In this document: positions 59,455-62,880 of the stretch, piece by piece
Position numbering within the stretch: position 1 is the first letter of the stretch
How the letters are laid out: each line of letters begins with the position of its first letter
Origin: Bacteroidota bacterium
Lineage (GTDB): Bacteria > Bacteroidota > Bacteroidia > Bacteroidales > Prolixibacteraceae
Assembly: GCA_023251455.1 (NCBI GenBank)
Contig: JAHEYT010000050.1
Location: forward strand, 1 to 62,880
DNA length: 62,880 nt
Direction: 5' to 3'
Made by a program: the position numbers and the translations under genes
The notes under the pieces: generated by a model
The model's database searches: none
The model's input: only the letters and a program-made list of their open reading frames with translations
Told to the model about the DNA's origin: nothing

Positions 59455-59492
59455 GACTTATCCTTTGCCGTCTGCTTTAGCTGACGGACATG
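59455..59492 (+). repeat. REP-like palindromic element, copy 4
   Basis: 38 bases identical to copy 1 (49046-49083), with core CCGTCTGCTTTAGCTGACGG at 59468-59487, directly upstream of the ABC ATPase gene. Confidence 0.75.
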
Positions 59493-59505
59493 AAAAAAAT
59501 AAACT

Positions 59506-60177
59506 ATGCTACTTAAACTCGAAAAAGTAACCAAATCCTATTCTAAAGACCGCACCATTCTCGATCAGCTTGATCTGGAAATCAATGCCGGAGAACGGAT
59601 CGCGATTGTCGGGCCGTCGGGTTCGGGGAAAACCACTTTACTGAACCTGATTGGCACGTTGGATCGACCCGATTCAGGCAAAATGTATTTCGAGAATCAG
59701 GATTTATCGGCATTTTCAGATCAGCAACTGGCCGCATTCCGCAATGAAAAAATTGGGTTTGTATTCCAGATGCACCACTTGTTGCCGCAACTGACCTTGC
59801 TTGAAAATATACTGTTACCAACCCTGACCGACAAGAAACTTCAGGGAAAGCAAACTTTGGAACGTGCGCAGAAATTGATTTCCAGAATGGGATTATCGGA
59901 AGTTGCCCGCCAAAAGCCATCGGAATTGTCGGGCGGCGAATGTCAGCGAACTGCTGTTGCCCGGGCACTGATCAATCGTCCCGGACTGATTTTGGCCGAC
60001 GAACCAACGGGTGCGCTCGATCAGAAATCTGCATTTAACCTGACCGATTTGCTTGTTGAACTGAATCGGGAAGAAGGAGTTACCCTGATTGTTGTCACAC
60101 ACTCTATGGATGTGGCGAAAAAAATGGAGCGGATTTACCGGCTCGAAGATGGCAAGCTGATTTTTAAACCACAATAG
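59506..60177 (+). CDS. ABC transporter ATP-binding protein (LolD/MacB type)
   Basis: 223 residues. Walker A GPSGSGKTT (36-44), Q-loop FVFQMHHLLPQ, signature LSGGECQRTAVARAL (Cys where Gln is usual), Walker B LILADEPTGALD and the switch His in VVTHSMDVA are all present, so it should hydrolyse ATP. Close relatives are LolD, MacB and FtsE-like ATPases that act with FtsX-fold permeases on substrates in the periplasm or outer membrane leaflet (lipoproteins, lipids, drugs). The matching permease begins at 60887, separated by a DUF1697 gene. Confidence 0.92.
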   Translation: MLLKLEKVTKSYSKDRTILDQLDLEINAGERIAIVGPSGSGKTTLLNLIGTLDRPDSGKMYFENQDLSAFSDQQLAAFRNEKIGFVFQMHHLLPQLTLLENILLPTLTDKKLQGKQTLERAQKLISRMGLSEVARQKPSELSGGECQRTAVARALINRPGLILADEPTGALDQKSAFNLTDLLVELNREEGVTLIVVTHSMDVAKKMERIYRLEDGKLIFKPQ

Positions 60178-60199
60178 GCACATAGGGCACATAGTTTTC

Positions 60200-60221
60200 T
60201 AAATCTTCAAATTTCCAAATC
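60200..60221 (-). repeat. Inverted ATTTGAnn repeat directly before a start codon
   Basis: AAATCTTCAAATTTCCAAAT plus one base, reverse complement type of the arrays at 10204 and 12584, abuts the ATG of the DUF1697 gene. Confidence 0.5.
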
Positions 60222-60764
60222 ATGCGTTACATCTCCATACTTCGCGGAATCAATGTAGGTGGAAACCGGAAAATCCTGATGAAAGACTTGAAGAGTCTCT
60301 ATGAAGGTCTTGGCTTTTCGAAGGTGGAAACTTACATTCAAAGTGGAAATGTTGTTTTTGAGTCGGATGAAAAGTTGTCAAATGCTGATTTGGAAGTGAA
60401 AATCCAGCAGGCAATAACTGAAACTTTCGGTTTTGAAGTTCCGGTGATTATCCGGACTGCCGATGAATGGGCTAAATCTATTGTGAATAACCCGTTTTGG
60501 AAGGAAAAGGATACCGACATCGATCGACTGCATCTCACTTGTTTGAAGGAGGTTCCTTCGCCGGAACTGCTCGAAAAAATTAAACTGTTTCAGTTTCTGC
60601 CTGATCGGTATGAAATTATCGGAAAAGATGTTTTTATTTTTTGCGCTTCCGGATATGGTACCTCGAAGCTGGTCAATTCGTTCTTCGAGTCGAAACTGAA
60701 AACACCGGCTACCACGCGCAACTGGAAAACTCTGATGAAATTGTATGAAATGATAATGAGTTGA
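60222..60764 (+). CDS. DUF1697 family protein
   Basis: 180 residues beginning MRYISILRGINVGGNRKILM, the hallmark of DUF1697. It has two ferredoxin-like subdomains: the first contains YEGLGFSKVETYIQSGNVVFES, the second TCLKEVPSPELLEKI and ATTRNWKTLMKLYEM. No signal peptide is present and the function of the family is unknown. It separates the ATPase and permease genes of an ABC transporter, with dispersed repeats on both sides, suggesting a later insertion rather than a transporter component. Confidence 0.9.
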   Translation: MRYISILRGINVGGNRKILMKDLKSLYEGLGFSKVETYIQSGNVVFESDEKLSNADLEVKIQQAITETFGFEVPVIIRTADEWAKSIVNNPFWKEKDTDIDRLHLTCLKEVPSPELLEKIKLFQFLPDRYEIIGKDVFIFCASGYGTSKLVNSFFESKLKTPATTRNWKTLMKLYEMIMS

Positions 60765-60794
60765 ATGCTTGGGGCAAACAACCGAAGGTGAGTC

Positions 60795-60855
60795 ATCCTG
60801 AACTTGTTTCAGGATCTGTCTCAATGAATGAATGGACCCCGAAATGAATTCGGGG
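60795..60855. repeat. Two tandem palindromic hairpins
   Basis: ATCCTGAACTTGTTTCAGGAT (60795-60815; ATCCTGAA/TTCAGGAT arms) and CCCCGAAATGAATTCGGGG (60837-60855; 7-bp arms) lie between DUF1697 and the ABC permease. Neither has a following T run, so dispersed repeats are more likely than terminators. Confidence 0.6.
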
Positions 60856-60886
60856 TGAGGATCAAACAAGGAAATAAACTTAAAAT

Positions 60887-62880
60887 ATGTCCATCTATAA
60901 ACTCATACTGAAATCTGCCTGGTTTTACCGGAAACTGAACCTGACGATTATCCTCGGAATCGCTTTAAGCACGGCTATTCTGGTGGGTGCGCTCATTGTT
61001 GGCGATTCGGTGAAATATAGTCTACAGCAAATCACGGTTCAGCGGTTGGGGAAAACTTCGCAGGTGATTACGGCAGGCGAACGCTTGTTTGGGCAGCAGT
61101 TAGCCAACGAACTGGCGGAAAAGACCGGCACAGAAACTGCGGCTTTGCTTCGTGCCAATGGTTTTGGGGTAATCGATGGCGGCGACCTGCGGATCAATCA
61201 GATGGCGGTTTGGGGAGTTGATGCGACGATCGGGAATTTTACCAGTTATCCTGAATTGTTTCAACTGCAAAACAATGAGGTGGCGATCAACGAAAATCTG
61301 GCGTCCCTTTCCGGACTGAAAGTGGGCGACGAATTTTTGCTTCGACTAAATAAACTGAATACATTTCCGGCCAATACGCCTTTTGTTTCTGAAGAGGAAA
61401 CGACTGTTTCTTTCCGTGTCTCTGTAGCCAGAATCCTGAAACCGGATGAATTGGGGAATTTTAATCTGCAAAATATACAATCCGCGCCACGCAATGTTTT
61501 CCTGAATTTGGAGTGGCTGAACGAACAAATGGGACTTCAGCAAAAAGCAAATGTGCTGTTGGTTGCCGAAGGTGTTTCAGGAGAAGAAATGATTCAAAAC
61601 CTGCAAAAGAGCTGGGAACTGAATGATGTGAACCTGGAAATCAGGGAAAATGCGGAGCTGAATTACACCGAACTAATTTCGGATCGCGTTTTTGTTGAAC
61701 CGGCTGTGGAGCAATTTTGCCTGAAACAGGTTTCCGGCGCACTCCCTGTTTTTAGCTATTTCGTCAACCAATTTACTCTGGACGGAAATCAAACACCTTA
61801 TTCGTTTGTCTCCAATGATTCGAATCTGTCCGGAAATGAAATGGCTGTCAGCGCCTGGCTGGCCGATGACCTGAAGGCCAAAGTGGGCGATTGGGTAAAG
61901 GTTTCGTATTTCGAGGTGGGCCCGTTGAGGCGTTTGGTTCAGAAAGACACCACCTTTATCATTCAATCTGTTTTCAGGATAGAAGGGGAGAAGGCCGATC
62001 CGCAACTGGCGCCAATGATTCCCGGGCTTTCTGATGCTGACAACTGTCGCGACTGGAAAACCGGTGTGCCTGTGGATTTGAAGAAAATCAGGCCTCTGGA
62101 CGAAGATTACTGGAAGGTACACAAAGGAACTCCGAAAGCGTTTGTTTCGCTCGAAACGGCACAAAAACTTTGGGGAAACCGCTTTGGACAATCGACTGCG
62201 ATTCGGATTGACGGACTGAAAAAAACTGAATTTGAAAGTCAATTGCTGGCCGGACTTTTGCCTACTCAGCTAGGATTCGAGGTTCGCGATGTAAAAACCG
62301 ACGGACTCGCAGCGGCCAGTGGTGGCACCGACTTTGGCGGCTTGTTTATCGGCCTCAGCTTTTTTGTGCTGTTTGCTGCGGTATTGCTGGCTTTCCTGCT
62401 GTTCAAACTGTATCTCGGGTTCCGCAAAACTGAAATCGGAACCTTGACCGCACTCGGTTTTTCGTTTTCGGCTATCCGCAAATTATTTGTGGCCGAAGCT
62501 TCAGTATTTGTACTGGCCGGTATTTTGCTCGGTATTCCGTTCAGCATCTGGTACAACCACCTGATATTAAAAGCAATCAATACGATTTGGGTAGACATTG
62601 TCCGCACCTCGATTGTCAACATTCACATTCGCCCGGTTTCGCTACTCATGGGAAGTTTGATTATTGCTGCAATGTCTATCACAGCCATCTGGTTTATCCT
62701 GAACCGTTTTTTGAAAAACGAAGCGATTGCCTTGCAGCGAAAACACCTTTCAGGAAAAGTAAAGAGTGGAAAAAAATCGCTTTGGATTGGATTAGCGCTG
62801 ATTGCTCTTTCCATCATTATCCTGTTTGCAATGGGCTTCCGAAGTGGCGAAATAAATCCTGAAATGTTCTTTATCAGCGG
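60887..62880 (+). CDS. ABC transporter permease, MacB/FtsX fold (3' truncated by window edge)
   Basis: The frame is open from ATG 60887 to the window end (664 codons), so the gene is incomplete. The N-terminus MSIYKLILKSAWFYRKLNLT leads into a membrane helix (LTIILGIALSTAILVGALIV), then a large periplasmic MacB_PCD-like domain (about 45-470). FtsX-type helices follow, beginning FGGLFIGLSFFVLFAAVLLA, with KLYLGFRKTEIGTLTALGFS as the family's coupling segment, and two more helices near 550-605. The last about 25 residues start a further membrane helix, suggesting a duplicated, eight-to-ten-helix permease. The partner ATPase is at 59506-60177. Confidence 0.88.
   Translation, partial: MSIYKLILKSAWFYRKLNLTIILGIALSTAILVGALIVGDSVKYSLQQITVQRLGKTSQVITAGERLFGQQLANELAEKTGTETAALLRANGFGVIDGGDLRINQMAVWGVDATIGNFTSYPELFQLQNNEVAINENLASLSGLKVGDEFLLRLNKLNTFPANTPFVSEEETTVSFRVSVARILKPDELGNFNLQNIQSAPRNVFLNLEWLNEQMGLQQKANVLLVAEGVSGEEMIQNLQKSWELNDVNLEIRENAELNYTELISDRVFVEPAVEQFCLKQVSGALPVFSYFVNQFTLDGNQTPYSFVSNDSNLSGNEMAVSAWLADDLKAKVGDWVKVSYFEVGPLRRLVQKDTTFIIQSVFRIEGEKADPQLAPMIPGLSDADNCRDWKTGVPVDLKKIRPLDEDYWKVHKGTPKAFVSLETAQKLWGNRFGQSTAIRIDGLKKTEFESQLLAGLLPTQLGFEVRDVKTDGLAAASGGTDFGGLFIGLSFFVLFAAVLLAFLLFKLYLGFRKTEIGTLTALGFSFSAIRKLFVAEASVFVLAGILLGIPFSIWYNHLILKAINTIWVDIVRTSIVNIHIRPVSLLMGSLIIAAMSITAIWFILNRFLKNEAIALQRKHLSGKVKSGKKSLWIGLALIALSIIILFAMGFRSGEINPEMFFIS

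Noticed and set aside
1..62880. tRNA, rRNA, riboswitch or integrated prophage
   Set aside because: No cloverleaf-like, rRNA or known riboswitch sequence was recognised by eye in the gaps, and no integrase, transposase or phage structural gene was seen. A covariance-model search would be decisive.

Overview
The window looks like chromosomal DNA from an anaerobic or facultatively anaerobic member of the Bacteroidota, probably Bacteroidales/Marinilabiliales-like (order and family are inference). The reasons are moderate G+C with AT-rich gaps, a TTTG-N19-TAnnTTTG promoter before the DedA gene, weak Shine-Dalgarno sites, many lipoprotein signals, an NhaD antiporter, a Bacteroides-type ribose/nucleoside gene set, and abundant Hdr-type and Nuo-type iron-sulfur enzymes. 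No rRNA, tRNA, CRISPR array, prophage or transposase was recognised. Both edges cut genes: purL at the left and a large ABC permease at the right.

Layout. 0-6.3 kb: end of purL, a DedA membrane protein, a carboxyltransferase without biotin domain on the minus strand, and an ExbB/ExbD pair. 6.8-13.9 kb: an hdrCBA-flx operon that encodes a predicted cytoplasmic flavin-based electron-bifurcating NADH dehydrogenase/heterodisulfide reductase. It is interrupted by a four-helix-bundle (S23/IVP-family) gene flanked by inverted arrays of a short repeat. 14-21.3 kb: DUF389 protein, then an NhaD Na+/H+ antiporter with a 37-residue membrane peptide, lying between two paralogous OmpR-type two-component systems. 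21.7-35.5 kb: housekeeping and stress genes, namely HAD phosphatase, EEP lipoprotein, glutathione peroxidase, a dnaX split at an A9 run, ferritin, a GreA/Rnk-like factor, a RelA/SpoT protein with a ruined hydrolase site, TPR proteins, serine hydrolase, phosphatase-superfamily lipoprotein, HMA chaperone plus methyltransferase. 35.7-40.3 kb: ribokinase, ADP-ribosylglycohydrolase, nucleoside hydrolase and a GRP/RbsU-type transporter, which together form a ribose-scavenging operon.

41.9-58.1 kb is the most unusual region. It holds five exported or membrane-anchored PQQ-like (BamB-like) beta-propellers sharing a (W/F)RG N-terminal motif, one anchored NHL propeller, two Tat-exported cysteine-rich proteins, a NosR/NapH-like membrane iron-sulfur protein, a fused NuoE-NuoF subunit with the extra clusters of bifurcating enzymes, a NuoG-N/GltD-like flavoprotein, a ThuA-domain protein and a concanavalin-like exported protein. 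Gene order suggests an undescribed envelope redox system that joins a cytoplasmic NAD(H) module through the membrane to periplasmic Fe-S proteins and propellers. No hydrogenase or formate dehydrogenase catalytic subunit and no heme c motif was seen, so the substrate is unknown.

58.1-62.9 kb holds a GT4 glycosyltransferase and an ABC exporter whose ATPase and permease genes are separated by a DUF1697 gene. From 47.6 kb rightwards most of the longer gaps between co-oriented genes carry dispersed palindromic repeats.
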